DNA from: JACCQS01 sp963766765 | GTDB lineage: Bacteria; Actinomycetota; Actinomycetes; Mycobacteriales; Geodermatophilaceae | DNA length: 64,000 nucleotides | Assembly: GCA_963766765.1 (NCBI GenBank) | Contig: CAVYBR010000014.1 | Coordinates: 124,001-188,000 of the forward strand | Direction: 5' to 3' | Shown: one piece after another, positions 8,727-17,415 of the stretch | How positions within the stretch are numbered: the first letter of the stretch is position 1 | How the letters are laid out: the number at the start of each line of letters is the position of its first letter | Position numbers and translations under genes: made by a program | The notes under the pieces: model-generated | What the model was told of the DNA's origin: nothing | Seen by the model: only the letters and a program-made list of their open reading frames with translations | Databases searched by the model: none

Positions 8727-9507
8727 AGGCCCGCGTGAGGCGGGTGTGCCCGGGCCTGATCAGGGCTGCACGGTGTACGGCAGACGTACCGGCTTCCGAA
8801 CACCGCAAGAAGGCCGTCCCCAGCTGTGCGGCGCTGGCACCTGCGGACAGGACCGCGGCGACACCTGCACCGGTGGAGATCCCACCGGTTGCAACAAGGG
8901 GCAGGTCGACGCGTTCGCGCAGCAGTTGCAGCAGGGCCAGCAACCCGTAGTCCTCGCGGTCCTCGCCATCGACGAAGGAGCCACGATGCCCTCCGGCTTC
9001 AATGCCTTGCGCAACCAACACGTCCGCACCAGCGGCACGGGCAAGGTCGGCCTCGTCCGGATCGGTCACGGTCACCCAGACCTCGCACCCCGAATCCTGC
9101 AGACGGCGGATGCTGTCCTCGTCGGGGCACCCGAAGGTGAACGAGACGACGGGCACTCCTTCGGCCGCGACGAGAGCGATCTTCTGGTCGAAGGAGTCGT
9201 CGTCGTACCGGGCCTCGCCGAGGGCAACCCCGTACCGTTCCACCTCGTCGGCGAGTTCGGTCAGGTAGGGGGTGAAGGCCGAGGCTTCGACCTTCACGTC
9301 GGGAACGAAGAGATTGACGCCGAAGGGCTTGTCGGTCAGGTTTCGCAGCCTTGCGATGTCGTCAGCCACCGCCGCCGGCGTCTTGTAGCCCGCCGCGAGG
9401 AATCCAAATGCGCCTGCGTCGAGCACGGCGGCGGTGAGCTCGGCCGTCGACGGACCACCGGCCAGCGGCGCCTGCACGATCGGAACGGCCACCGTGTCGA
9501 GATGCAT
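8449..9507 (-). CDS. nitronate monooxygenase (2-nitropropane dioxygenase family)
   Basis: A 352-residue FMN-dependent TIM-barrel enzyme. It shows the family start IVQAPLAGGPSTAELTAAV, the GVNLFVP strand, the phosphate-binding region ADVLVAQGIEAGGHRGSF and the GGISTGAGVAAVLSAGASAAQLGTAFL block (residues about 215-240, cited here only as a landmark). Such enzymes oxidise nitronates; many annotated members act on other substrates, so the reaction is a family-level guess. It is convergent with comEC, whose reading frame runs 278 bases into this gene on the opposite strand. Confidence 0.88.
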   Translation of the reverse strand: MHLDTVAVPIVQAPLAGGPSTAELTAAVLDAGAFGFLAAGYKTPAAVADDIARLRNLTDKPFGVNLFVPDVKVEASAFTPYLTELADEVERYGVALGEARYDDDSFDQKIALVAAEGVPVVSFTFGCPDEDSIRRLQDSGCEVWVTVTDPDEADLARAAGADVLVAQGIEAGGHRGSFVDGEDREDYGLLALLQLLRERVDLPLVATGGISTGAGVAAVLSAGASAAQLGTAFLRCSEAGTSAVHRAALIRPGHTRLTRAFTGRSARGIENRFLLEHSATAPIAYPEIHYATAPLRAAGRAVEDGDVVNLWAGQTYQLAGELSAADLIAALRRDLVDALASATARVRSLGDR

Positions 9508-9566
9508 GTCCCCAGGCTAGAACTCCCCCTGCGCGGGGCGTCAGATCCCGGTGCAACGATCTGAGC

Positions 9567-10541
9567 ATGGTCGCCGACGAATCCGTACGCGCGCATCTGG
9601 CGCTCGGGGACGATGAGTTCCTGCGCGCTCGCAGTTGCGCGGACCTCGTGGCTGCCGCACGGAAAGCGGATCCGTCGATCGACGTGCAGGAGATCGCGGC
9701 AGCCGGTTCCGACCCAGGGCAGCTGGCCGAGCTGCTGGGCCTGTCACTCTTCGCTGAGCGCCGGCTGATCGTCGTCGAGGGCACGCATGAGGCGAGCAAG
9801 GACTTCGCGGAGGCGCTTGCCCAAGCCGTGGAGGCGCGCGACAACGACCTGCTGCTGGTCCTCACCCATATGGGCGGCCCGCGCAACAAAGCCCTGGTCG
9901 ATCGGCTGAAGAAGGCCGGGGTCACTGTCCATGACTGCGCGAAGTTGAGATGGCCAGAAGATCGACTTCGTTTCATCCGGCGCGAGGCCGAGCGAGCCGG
10001 CGGGTCCATCAGCAAGGCAGCCGCCGAGGCGATGCTGGATACGGTCGGCAACGACCTGCGGGAGCTGTCCGCGGCGACAGGTCAACTGGTCTTCGACGCC
10101 GGTGGCGAGATCGACGTGGATGACGTCGCGCGCTATCACCGTGGCCGGCCTGAGATGACCGGGTTCTCGGTTGCCGATCGCACTTTGGCCGGCAATCTGC
10201 CGGAGGCGCTCGAGTCGCTGCGTTGGGCGCTGGATCAGGGAGTGGCCGCCGTGCTGATCGCCGATGCCCTCGCCAGCGGGGTTCGTACGCTGGCGCGCGT
10301 CCTGTCCGTCGGGCGCGGAGATCCCTATGACCTCGCAAAGACGTTGGGGCTGTCTCCGGGAATCGTGAAACGGGCTCAGGCGCAGGCTCGCGGATGGCGG
10401 ACAACCGGCATCCACGAGGCACTACAGATCGTGGCGGCGGTCAACGCGGACGTGAAGGGCGTGGCTGCCAGTGCTGACTACGCGCTGGAGAGTGCCGTTC
10501 GCCAGCTTGTTGCTGCCCGGCAGGGGAGCGTGGTGGCCTGA
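9567..10541 (+). CDS. holA: DNA polymerase III subunit delta
   Basis: A 324-residue HolA protein, part of the clamp-loader complex that opens the beta sliding clamp. It shows the typical N-terminus (LALGDDEFLRARSC), the LLGLSLFAERRLIVVEG segment, the LRELSAATGQLVF block in domain II and the NLPEALESLRWALDQGVAAV region of the C-terminal collar domain. Length is normal. In mycobacteria comEA-comEC-holA-rpsT are also adjacent. It is followed by a strong inverted repeat shared with the convergent rpsT. Confidence 0.93.
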   Translation: MVADESVRAHLALGDDEFLRARSCADLVAAARKADPSIDVQEIAAAGSDPGQLAELLGLSLFAERRLIVVEGTHEASKDFAEALAQAVEARDNDLLLVLTHMGGPRNKALVDRLKKAGVTVHDCAKLRWPEDRLRFIRREAERAGGSISKAAAEAMLDTVGNDLRELSAATGQLVFDAGGEIDVDDVARYHRGRPEMTGFSVADRTLAGNLPEALESLRWALDQGVAAVLIADALASGVRTLARVLSVGRGDPYDLAKTLGLSPGIVKRAQAQARGWRTTGIHEALQIVAAVNADVKGVAASADYALESAVRQLVAARQGSVVA

Positions 10542-10563
10542 GCGCCAGACGCCGGGCATGAGG

Positions 10564-10590
10564 AAGCCCGCCACGTGTCGTGGCGGGCTT
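10564..10590. terminator. bidirectional Rho-independent-type terminator between holA and rpsT
   Basis: A perfect 12-bp stem, AAGCCCGCCACG, with a 3-base loop (TGT) and its exact complement. It lies between the convergent holA and rpsT genes and has no long T tract, as is common in actinomycetes. The leading AA and trailing TT make it symmetrical for both strands. Confidence 0.8.
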
Positions 10591-10628
10591 CGGGTGGTGC
10601 GCTGCGCCGGGAGCTGACCGGGGAGCCC

Positions 10629-10676
10629 TAGAGCGAGGCAGCCTTAGAGCGAGGCAGCCTTAGAGCGAGGCCGCCT
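10629..10676. repeat. three tandem 16-bp copies of the rpsT 3' end
   Basis: The unit TAGAGCGAGGCAGCCT occurs at 10629-10644 and 10645-10660, and with one mismatch (GAGGCCG) at 10661-10676. The third copy is the real 3' end of rpsT, covering its stop codon region. The other two continue immediately downstream, each carrying its own stop codon on the minus strand. Confidence 0.9.
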
Positions 10677-10920
10677 TCTTGGCCATAGCCGACTTGCGGT
10701 TGGCTGCCTGATTCTTGTGGATGACCCCTTTGCTGGCGGCCTTGTCGAGCTGCCGCGAAGCCTTGAGCAGCTCGGCCTGCGCGGCCTCAGCGTCGCCGGC
10801 ATCGGCGGCGGTACGGAACTTGCGGACCGACGTCTTGAGCGCGGACTTGACCGCCGCGTTGCGCTGACGCGCCTTCTCATTGGTCTTGATCCGCTTGATC
10901 TGCGATTTGATGTTCGCCAC
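10660..10920 (-). CDS. rpsT: 30S ribosomal protein S20
   Basis: An 86-residue basic protein of the S20 family: ANIKSQIKRIKTNEKARQR at the start, then SALKTSVRKF and the SKGVIHKNQAANRKS end. S20 binds 16S rRNA early in 30S assembly. The start is the GTG at 10920; the frame extends upstream but nothing there belongs to the family. It is transcribed divergently from lepA with about 260 bases between them, and its 3' end is part of a tandem triplication. Confidence 0.97.
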   Translation of the reverse strand: MANIKSQIKRIKTNEKARQRNAAVKSALKTSVRKFRTAADAGDAEAAQAELLKASRQLDKAASKGVIHKNQAANRKSAMAKKAASL

Positions 10921-11183
10921 GCGTGAAAGCCTTCGCTGCTGGAATCGGGAGTCTGGAATCGTGCCGTGCTGCGCTGTGCTCACAAACCGCAGGCGCGGTG
11001 TCGGCACCGACAGATCAGGTTACCAGCCGCCGCTCGCGAGCCAACCAACGCGGTGCCCGACTTCCCCTGGAAGCGCAGCACGGGAGCAGTCGCGTCGAGG
11101 CAAGATCCGGTCTCCGTGGGACCATGGGTTGGCGTGCCCGAACTGCGCGTCCCCACCCCCACCCCCGTACGAGACGGATTTGA

Positions 11184-13034
11184 GTGACCCAGCCCGCAAC
11201 ACCCGCTCATGCGCTGACCGATCCTGCGAGGATCCGGAACTTCTGCATCATCGCCCACATCGATCACGGGAAGTCGACGCTGGCCGATCGGATGCTCGAA
11301 GTCACCGGGGTGATCGAGTCACGCAACATGCGCGCGCAATACCTCGACCGAATGGATATCGAGCGGGAGCGCGGGATCACCATCAAGTCTCAGGCGGTCC
11401 GGCTCCCGTGGGCCGGTGCGGACGGCGACGGCTACGTGCTCAACATGATCGACACCCCGGGGCACGTCGACTTCACCTATGAGGTGTCGAGGTCGCTTGC
11501 CGCCTGTGAGGGCGCCGTGCTGCTGGTCGACGCGGCCCAGGGAATCGAAGCGCAGACACTGGCCAACCTCTACCTGGCCCTCGAGAACGACCTCCACGTG
11601 ATCCCCGTCCTGAACAAGATCGACCTACCCGCTGCCCAGCCCGACCGCGTTGCGGCCGAGATCGCGCACGTCATCGGCTGCGCGCCGGAGGATGTCCTGC
11701 GAGTCAGCGGCAAGACGGGTGAGGGCGTCGCCGAGCTCCTCGATGCCGTCGTCCGCGAGATTCCACCGCCGGTCGGCGACCCGGACGCCCCGAGCCGGGC
11801 GATGATCTTCGACTCGGTCTATGACACCTACCGCGGCGTGATCACCTACATCCGCGTGATCGACGGCGAGATTCATGCGCGGGAGAAGATCAGGATGATG
11901 TCGACCCGCGCCACCCACGAGCTGCTCGAGGTCGGCGTGATTTCGCCCGAGCCCAAGCCGGTCGCCTCGCTCGGAGTCGGCGAGGTCGGCTACCTGATCA
12001 CCGGCGTGAAGGACGTCCGGCAGTCCAGGGTCGGCGACACGATCACGAATCTGGCCAAGCCGGCAACGGAGGCGCTCAGCGGATATCGCGACCCGCGCCC
12101 GATGGTCTACTCCGGCCTGTATCCCATCGACGGATCTGACTACCCGATCCTGCGTGATGCGCTGGACCGCCTGCAGCTCAATGACGCGGCCCTGGTGTAC
12201 GAGCCGGAGACCTCGACCGCACTCGGCTTCGGCTTCCGCTGCGGGTTCCTCGGACTGCTGCACCTGGAGATCGTCAGGGAGCGGCTGGAACGCGAGTTCG
12301 ACCTTGCTCTGATCTCGACGATGCCCAACGTCGTCTACCGGATGGTCACCGAAGACGGCGAGGAGTTGGTCATCACCAACCCGAGTGATTGGCCGGCCGG
12401 CAAAAACGGTGAGGTGTACGAACCGGTTGTGAAGGCGATGATCATCTCGCCGACCGACTACACCGGCACGATCATGGAGCTCTGCCAATCCCGGCGCGGC
12501 CAGCTCACTGGCATGGACTATCTGTCCGAGACCCGAGTCGAGTTGCGCTACACCCTGCCGATGGGCGAGATCATCTTTGATTTCTTCGACGTGCTGAAGT
12601 CCCGTACGCGTGGGTATGCGTCACTGGACTACGAGGAGTCGGGCGAGCAGCTGGCCGACCTGGTCAAAGTGGACATCCTCCTGCAGGGCGAGCCGGTCGA
12701 CGCGTTCAGCGCGATCGTGCACAAGGACAAGGCCTACGCGTACGGGGTGATGATGACCAGCAAACTGCGGGAGCTGATCCCACGCCAGCAGTTCGAGGTG
12801 CCGATCCAGGCAGCAATCGGCGCCCGCGTCATCGCCCGCGAGACCATCCGGGCGATGCGCAAGGACGTGCTGGCAAAGTGCTACGGCGGCGACATCACCC
12901 GCAAGCGAAAGCTGTTGGAGAAGCAGAAGGAGGGCAAGCGCCGGATGAAGATGGTCGGCCGCGTCGAGGTCCCGCAGGAGGCCTTCATCGCCGCGCTCTC
13001 TCAAGGGGAGCCGACCACCGCCGGAAAGAAATGA
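11184..13034 (+). CDS. lepA: elongation factor 4 (LepA)
   Basis: A 616-residue translational GTPase. G1 is AHIDHGKSTLADRML near residue 25, G3 is DTPGHVDF, and G4 is NKIDLP. The LepA-specific C-terminal domain is present (LCQSRRGQLTGMDYLSE, then KVDILLQGEPVDAFS and CYGGDITRKRKLLEKQKEGK). EF4 acts on stalled or mistranslocated ribosomes and in 30S maturation. Start is GTG. Its stop overlaps the ATG of the MOSC gene by four bases. Confidence 0.97.
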   Translation: MTQPATPAHALTDPARIRNFCIIAHIDHGKSTLADRMLEVTGVIESRNMRAQYLDRMDIERERGITIKSQAVRLPWAGADGDGYVLNMIDTPGHVDFTYEVSRSLAACEGAVLLVDAAQGIEAQTLANLYLALENDLHVIPVLNKIDLPAAQPDRVAAEIAHVIGCAPEDVLRVSGKTGEGVAELLDAVVREIPPPVGDPDAPSRAMIFDSVYDTYRGVITYIRVIDGEIHAREKIRMMSTRATHELLEVGVISPEPKPVASLGVGEVGYLITGVKDVRQSRVGDTITNLAKPATEALSGYRDPRPMVYSGLYPIDGSDYPILRDALDRLQLNDAALVYEPETSTALGFGFRCGFLGLLHLEIVRERLEREFDLALISTMPNVVYRMVTEDGEELVITNPSDWPAGKNGEVYEPVVKAMIISPTDYTGTIMELCQSRRGQLTGMDYLSETRVELRYTLPMGEIIFDFFDVLKSRTRGYASLDYEESGEQLADLVKVDILLQGEPVDAFSAIVHKDKAYAYGVMMTSKLRELIPRQQFEVPIQAAIGARVIARETIRAMRKDVLAKCYGGDITRKRKLLEKQKEGKRRMKMVGRVEVPQEAFIAALSQGEPTTAGKK

Positions 13035-13705
13035 CGTCCTCGCCGGAAATCCTGGCCGTGTGCGTCGTGCACGCGATCATCCCCGATGTCGGGGGCAAAC
13101 AGGACACGACGGCCATCGACAAGCGGCCGGTCGCCGGGCCGGTTGACGTGCATCGGCTCGGGGTCAGCGGGGACACGCAATGCGATGTCGCCCACCACGG
13201 CAAAGAGGGCAAGGCCGTCTACGCCTACGCGCAGGAGGATGCCGATTGGTGGTCTGCGGACCTGGACCGGGATCTGCCGGCCGGCAGCTTCGGCGAGAAC
13301 CTGCGCACGCATGGCCTGGACGTCACCAACTCGCTGCTGGGCGAGCGCTGGCGAATCGGCTCGACGTTGCTCGAGGTCACCTGCCCGCGCACTCCATGCC
13401 TGAGCTTCCAGGGCTTCTGGGGTGTGCCGGGGCTGATCAAACGGTTCATCGCCTACGGTGCGCCTGGCGCGTACCTCCGGGTACTCGAGGAAGGCCAGAT
13501 CCGCGCCGGTGACGGCATCGAGGTGGAGCACCGGCCAGACCACGACGTCACCCTCGGCCTCGCCCTGCGGGCGCTGACCGTGGAGCGAGCACTGATCGGG
13601 CGACTGGCTCCTGCGCTCTACGCCCTCCCCGACCGCGACCGACCCAAAGTAGCCAGACTGATCGAGGGCGCGGTCACGGCCGGCGAAACGGCACAACTCG
13701 TCTGA
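13031..13705 (+). CDS. MOSC domain protein (YiiM-like)
   Basis: A 224-residue protein of the MOSC family (molybdenum cofactor sulfurase C-terminal-like). It shows the HRLGVSGDTQCDVAHHG region and a conserved cysteine in VTCPRTPCLSFQG. YiiM-type stand-alone MOSC proteins reduce N-hydroxylated bases or bind molybdenum cofactor, but the substrate here is not determinable. The ATG overlaps the lepA stop (ATGA). An unusual partner for lepA, so the coupling may simply reflect local compaction. Confidence 0.85.
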   Translation: MTSSPEILAVCVVHAIIPDVGGKQDTTAIDKRPVAGPVDVHRLGVSGDTQCDVAHHGKEGKAVYAYAQEDADWWSADLDRDLPAGSFGENLRTHGLDVTNSLLGERWRIGSTLLEVTCPRTPCLSFQGFWGVPGLIKRFIAYGAPGAYLRVLEEGQIRAGDGIEVEHRPDHDVTLGLALRALTVERALIGRLAPALYALPDRDRPKVARLIEGAVTAGETAQLV

Positions 13706-13726
13706 CTCTGGTGGAGCCAGCCTCGG

Positions 13727-14053
13727 CTAGCTGTGGTGGACCGACTGCACGGTGTAGAGGTTCGGTGCGGCGCTCGCGAGGGCATTGACGGCGGCGAAGT
13801 GCTCGCGAGCCGCCGGGTCGCCCAGCATCGCCTGGAAGTCCGCGTCGCTGCGCCACTGGGCGTAGTTCACGACCCGCGTTCCGTCGAGACTCGCATGGAT
13901 ATTGGCCGAGACGAACCCAACCCGGTCCCGCATCACTTCTGCGGTGGCCGAGTCGAGCAGGTCGACCAGCGCCTGTTGGTCCTGCGGCGCGACGGTGAAG
14001 ACGTTGACCAGGGTGATCACCTGCTGATCAGTACGGATGGTGGTCGTACTCAT
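13727..14053 (-). CDS. antibiotic biosynthesis monooxygenase (ABM) domain protein
   Basis: A 108-residue ABM-fold protein with the ferredoxin-like dimeric barrel pattern: ITLVNVFTVAPQDQQALVDLLD, then FVSANIHASLDGTRVVNYAQW and the FQAMLGDPAAREHF helix. Related small enzymes oxidise quinols or heme, or act as detoxifying monooxygenases. It is divergent from a MarR regulator, with two palindromes in the 47-base gap, so it is probably that regulator's target. Confidence 0.85.
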   Translation of the reverse strand: MSTTTIRTDQQVITLVNVFTVAPQDQQALVDLLDSATAEVMRDRVGFVSANIHASLDGTRVVNYAQWRSDADFQAMLGDPAAREHFAAVNALASAAPNLYTVQSVHHS

Positions 14054-14063
14054 GTGTCCTCCT

Positions 14064-14102
14064 CTTGTCAGGCTCCTTACAAGTATGTCAGGGTCCTGAC
14101 AT
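14064..14102. promoter_or_regulatory. paired palindromic operator of the MarR regulator
   Basis: Two adjacent inverted repeats lie between the divergent ABM and MarR genes. The first, 14064-14083, has arms CTTGTCAGG and CCTTACAAG around CT (one mismatch). The second, 14085-14102, has arms ATGTCAGG and CCTGACAT around GT (perfect arms) and includes the first bases of the marR ATG. Shared core TGTCAGG. Binding by the adjacent regulator is inferred. Confidence 0.7.
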
Positions 14103-14556
14103 GAGTCAAGTTGTGGTGGAGATCGACAGCCGGATCGGGTACGCGGCCAAGCGGCTGCAGCAGGCGCTGCGCGCGGCCGCAGACGAGGTGCTGCGCCCGA
14201 TCGGGTTGACGATGCCGCAGTACGCGGCGCTGGCGGCGCTGGCCGATCAGCCGGGGCTGAGCAACTCCGAACTGGCCCGGAGATGCTTCGTCACGCGCCA
14301 GTCCATGAACGAGCTGCTCGCCGGCCTGCAACTGGCCGGACTTGTCACTCGCGCCCGGCATCCGCGAGATGGCCGGGTGCAGCCGACCCAGCTGACGACT
14401 GCCGGCCGGCGGCTGGCGAAGCAGGCCGACTCGGCAATGCTTGCCATCGAGGAGAAGATGACCGCGGGCCTGAGCGCTGCACAGCGCCGACTACTCCTCG
14501 ACCTGCTGGGTGCCTGTACGGCGAACCTGGAGAGTCGGCCCGCCGATCTCAACTGA
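14101..14556 (+). CDS. MarR family transcriptional regulator
   Basis: A 151-residue winged-helix regulator. The recognition region reads LSNSELARRCFVTRQSMNEL (residues about 57-76) and the wing GLVTRARHPRDGRVQP. MarR proteins repress divergent genes and release DNA on binding phenolic or electrophilic ligands. The start at 14101 is preferred over a TTG 36 bases upstream because the latter's extra residues are encoded by the operator palindrome. The operator overlaps the ATG, suggesting autorepression by blocking initiation. Confidence 0.88.
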   Translation: MSQVVVEIDSRIGYAAKRLQQALRAAADEVLRPIGLTMPQYAALAALADQPGLSNSELARRCFVTRQSMNELLAGLQLAGLVTRARHPRDGRVQPTQLTTAGRRLAKQADSAMLAIEEKMTAGLSAAQRRLLLDLLGACTANLESRPADLN

Positions 14557-15872
14557 CGGCAGCGCGTTCGACCTCTGCGGAAAGACCATCGGTGAAGTCG
14601 TCGTCCTTGGTCTCCTTGAGCAAGGACGTTGCGCCCAGGCAGACGAGTGCGATGACGATCAGGTAGATCGAGACTGGCGCGGATGAGCCCGTGTCGGCCA
14701 GCAGGGCTGTCGCCACGAGCGGGCTCACCCCTCCGCCGACTACCCCGGCAGCGCTGTAGGCGAACGATGCCCCGGAGTAGCGGTAGCGCACCCGGAACAG
14801 CTCCGGAAGGAAAGCACCCATCGGTCCGTAGAGCACCGCAAAGCACAACAGTCCGCCAATGAGGCCCAGCGTGATGAGCACCGGCTGCTCGGTGTTGAGC
14901 AAGGCGAAGAGTGGGAAGGCCCACACGATCGCCATGACCGCCGCGACCAACGACAGTCGACGACGTCCCCAACGGTCCGACGACTTGGCGAAGTACAGCG
15001 TGGCTACGCCCATCACGGCGGCGGCGACCATGGTGCCGACGAGCATGGTGGTGCGGCTGATCCCGAGAGTTCCGGTTCCGTAGGCGAGACAGAACGTGGT
15101 CACTGTGTAAAACAGGGTGTGCGCCAAGATGAATGAGAGGGTCGCGAGCAGCAGCACTCTCGGCTGGCTGCGGATGAGCTCGAAGAAGGGCACGCGTGCC
15201 TGCTCCCGCTTGTCCAAGGCAGCCTGAAAGACCGGTGTCTCGGCGATCCGGGTACGGATGTAGTAACCGATGACCAGCAACACGATCGAGGCAAGGAACG
15301 GAATCCGCCAGCCGTAGGTCTCGAAGGCCTCGTCCGACATCGTGGCGCTCAAGGTCAAGAACAACCCGTTGGCCAGGATGAATCCAACGGCTGGCCCCAA
15401 CTGTGGGAATGCGGAATAGAGACCGCGTTGACCTTTGGGCGCGTACTCGGTGGCCAGAAGAACCGCGCCGCCCCACTCGCCACCGAGCCCAATGCCCTGC
15501 AAGAACCGGAAGACGACCAGCAGCAACGGCGCCGCGACACCGATCGAGCCGTAGGAAGGGATGAGACCCACCGCGATCGTCGCAATGCCCATCACGAGCA
15601 ACGATGCGATGAGCATCGTGCTTGCGGCCGAGCCGATCACCGAAGTGGCCGAAGACCACCGCCCCGACGGGGCGGGCGACGAATCCGACGCCGAACGTCG
15701 CGAATGAGGCGAGTGTGCCTGCGGTAGCTGAGAACTCGGGAAAGAAGACTTTGCCGAAGACGAGGGCCGCCGCTGTCCCGTAGATGTAGAAGTCGTAGAA
15801 CTCGATGGCAGTGCCGATGAAGCTCGCGATCGCGATCCTCCGCCGGGAGGGCGCGATGGTCTGTCCGGTCAT
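14549..15872 (-). pseudogene. MHS-family MFS transporter, one frameshift
   Basis: Two overlapping frames together give a metabolite:H+ symporter of about 440 residues. The 5' frame (from 15872) holds SRRRIAIASFIGTAIEFYDF and GHFGDRLGRK, the MFS signature loop. The second frame holds the rest, with the FLQGIGLGGEWGGAVLLATE landmark and roughly ten more helices, ending near 14549. One extra base near 15620 (after the GRK codons) separates them; removing it restores a normal family sequence. Either a true recent pseudogene or a sequencing indel. The substrate is unknown; the family transports organic acids and osmolytes. Confidence 0.85.
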
Positions 15873-15968
15873 GGGCCCTCCCCGAAGGCGATTGCTCCGC
15901 CTGCAACAGCTCTGTCGGCGTGATCACTGGCGGTCCCAGATGTAAGCAGAACCCGCTGGCCGCCGCGA

Positions 15969-16190
15969 CTACGCGCAAATGCGGATCAAGAACCGACGTG
16001 AGCGTCGTGTCCCGAACAGAGGCCCGCGCCACGGTTCGCTCTCCGCCGCCGAGTCAGCGGAAGCGTTGCCCCTGGTCTCCAGGAACAGGTAGCGGTAGTG
16101 CAGCAGGGTCAGTCGTATTGCGCTGACGGGTTGTCCGGCTGGGGCGGCCAGCAGCGCTGAAGGACGGGTGACGGTGTCGCTGGCGCTCAT
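15969..16190 (-). pseudogene. truncated ABC-2 type permease (N-terminal remnant)
   Basis: It starts ATG at 16190, overlapping the stop of the ABC ATPase (ATGA) as a permease gene would. The first 40 or so residues (VSAIRLTLLHYRYLFLETR) look like the cytosolic start of an ABC-2 permease. After about 16070 the sequence is Arg/Ser-rich with no membrane helix, and the frame stops at 15969. The membrane domain is missing, which would leave the exporter operon without its channel. From 15873 to about 16065 I see no other gene. Confidence 0.55.
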
Positions 16191-17095
16191 GCAGCTTGCT
16201 CCTGGTGAGTAAGGGCGACGAACGCCTCTTCCAGTGATGCGGATACGACTTCGAGGTCGGAGAAGGCGGCCCCAGACGACACGAGCTCGCGTATGACGGC
16301 ATCGCTGTCCGCCGTGAACAGCTCGTGCCGGTCACCGTCGCTGGTGAGCCGTTCGACGCCGGGCAGATCGGGAAGAACATTGGCGCGCAACGTGACCCGT
16401 CGGGTCGCTACGCGGGTGCGGATGGTCGCCACATCGTCGTCGGCAACGATCCGCCCGCGGTCGATGACCACGACGCGTTGTGCCAGCGCCTCTACCTCGG
16501 CCATGTTGTGACTGCTGAGCACGACTGTTCCGCCGCCGACGTGATAGTCGCGGATTGCATCCCAGACGTCGCGACGGGCCTCGACATCGAGGCCCGTGGT
16601 CGGCTCGTCCAGCAGCACCAGGTCGGGCCGCCCGACCAGTGCCAGCGCAAGGGCAAGTCGACGCTTCTGTCCGCCGGACAATCCGCCGGTCTGGCTGTCC
16701 GCCTTGCCGGACAAGCCGAATCGCTCGAGAAGGGGACCGATCGCCATGGGGTCGGGATAGTGCGCTGCGACAAACCTCAGCACCTCATTGACCTTCAGAG
16801 TCGGGGGCAGTCCGGTCTCCTGTGGGGTCATGCCCAGCCGGACCCGGTTCGCAGCGTTGCGCGGATCACCGCCGAAGATCTCCACCCGGCCGGAGCTCGG
16901 CCTGCGCTGGCCACACCAGAGACTGATCAGGGTGGACTTCCCGGCCCCGTTGGGCCCGAGCAGTCCGACCAGCTCACCGCGGGCAAGGTCGATCGAGACA
17001 TCGTCGAGGGCGACAACGTCGCCAAACGTGCGGCGCACACCGGCGACGCGAGCCAAGGGTTGGACCGCGTCCGGATGCGTCTGTGGCGTGCTCAC
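16187..17095 (-). CDS. ABC transporter ATP-binding protein
   Basis: A 302-residue ABC-2 type ATPase with Walker A GPNGAGKST (near residue 52), signature LSGGQKRR, Walker B LVLLDEPTTGLD and the switch histidine in VLSSHNMAEVE. The C-terminal 90 residues form the accessory domain common in drug or lipid exporters of the DrrA/CcmA type. GTG start overlapping the stop of the winged-helix gene (GTGA). The permease that should follow is truncated, so transport function is doubtful. Confidence 0.92.
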   Translation of the reverse strand: MSTPQTHPDAVQPLARVAGVRRTFGDVVALDDVSIDLARGELVGLLGPNGAGKSTLISLWCGQRRPSSGRVEIFGGDPRNAANRVRLGMTPQETGLPPTLKVNEVLRFVAAHYPDPMAIGPLLERFGLSGKADSQTGGLSGGQKRRLALALALVGRPDLVLLDEPTTGLDVEARRDVWDAIRDYHVGGGTVVLSSHNMAEVEALAQRVVVIDRGRIVADDDVATIRTRVATRRVTLRANVLPDLPGVERLTSDGDRHELFTADSDAVIRELVSSGAAFSDLEVVSASLEEAFVALTHQEQAA

Positions 17096-17415
17096 TGGGT
17101 GGTCCTTTCGGTGGTGGCTGGGTCGAGCAGGGAACGAAGCGTCGTCGTGTAGTTCTCGAATGCCAGTCGTCCGGCGCGAGTCAGTGCGACGTACGTGGCC
17201 GGTGTCCGGCCCTCGTGCGTCTTGGTGACCGCGACGTAACCGGCGTCCTCGAGGCGGCGCAGGTGTGTCGAGAGGTTGCCGCCGGTCATGGCGAGCAACT
17301 TCTGCAACCGCGGAAAGGACATGGTGTCGCCGTCCCCAAGTGCCGACAGGGTGGCCACCAGGCGGAGCCTGGCCGGAGCGTGGATCACCGGATCCAGCTC
17401 GGACATGGATGTCAT
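17092..17415 (-). CDS. winged-helix transcriptional regulator (HTH_34-like)
   Basis: A 107-residue regulator. ARLRLVATLSAL begins the helical core, GGNLSTHLRRLEDAGYV is the recognition helix plus turn, and VTKTHEGRTPATYVALT is the wing. Such proteins usually control the linked transporter. The ATG at 17415 overlaps the stop of the membrane-protein gene (ATGA) and the gene's own stop overlaps the ATPase start, so all members of this operon are coupled. Confidence 0.88.
   Translation of the reverse strand: MTSMSELDPVIHAPARLRLVATLSALGDGDTMSFPRLQKLLAMTGGNLSTHLRRLEDAGYVAVTKTHEGRTPATYVALTRAGRLAFENYTTTLRSLLDPATTERTTQ

Noticed and set aside
15637..16032. A 131-codon frame on the minus strand upstream of the MFS gene
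   Set aside because: Arg/Thr-rich, no family, and overlaps the out-of-frame MFS start; judged chance.
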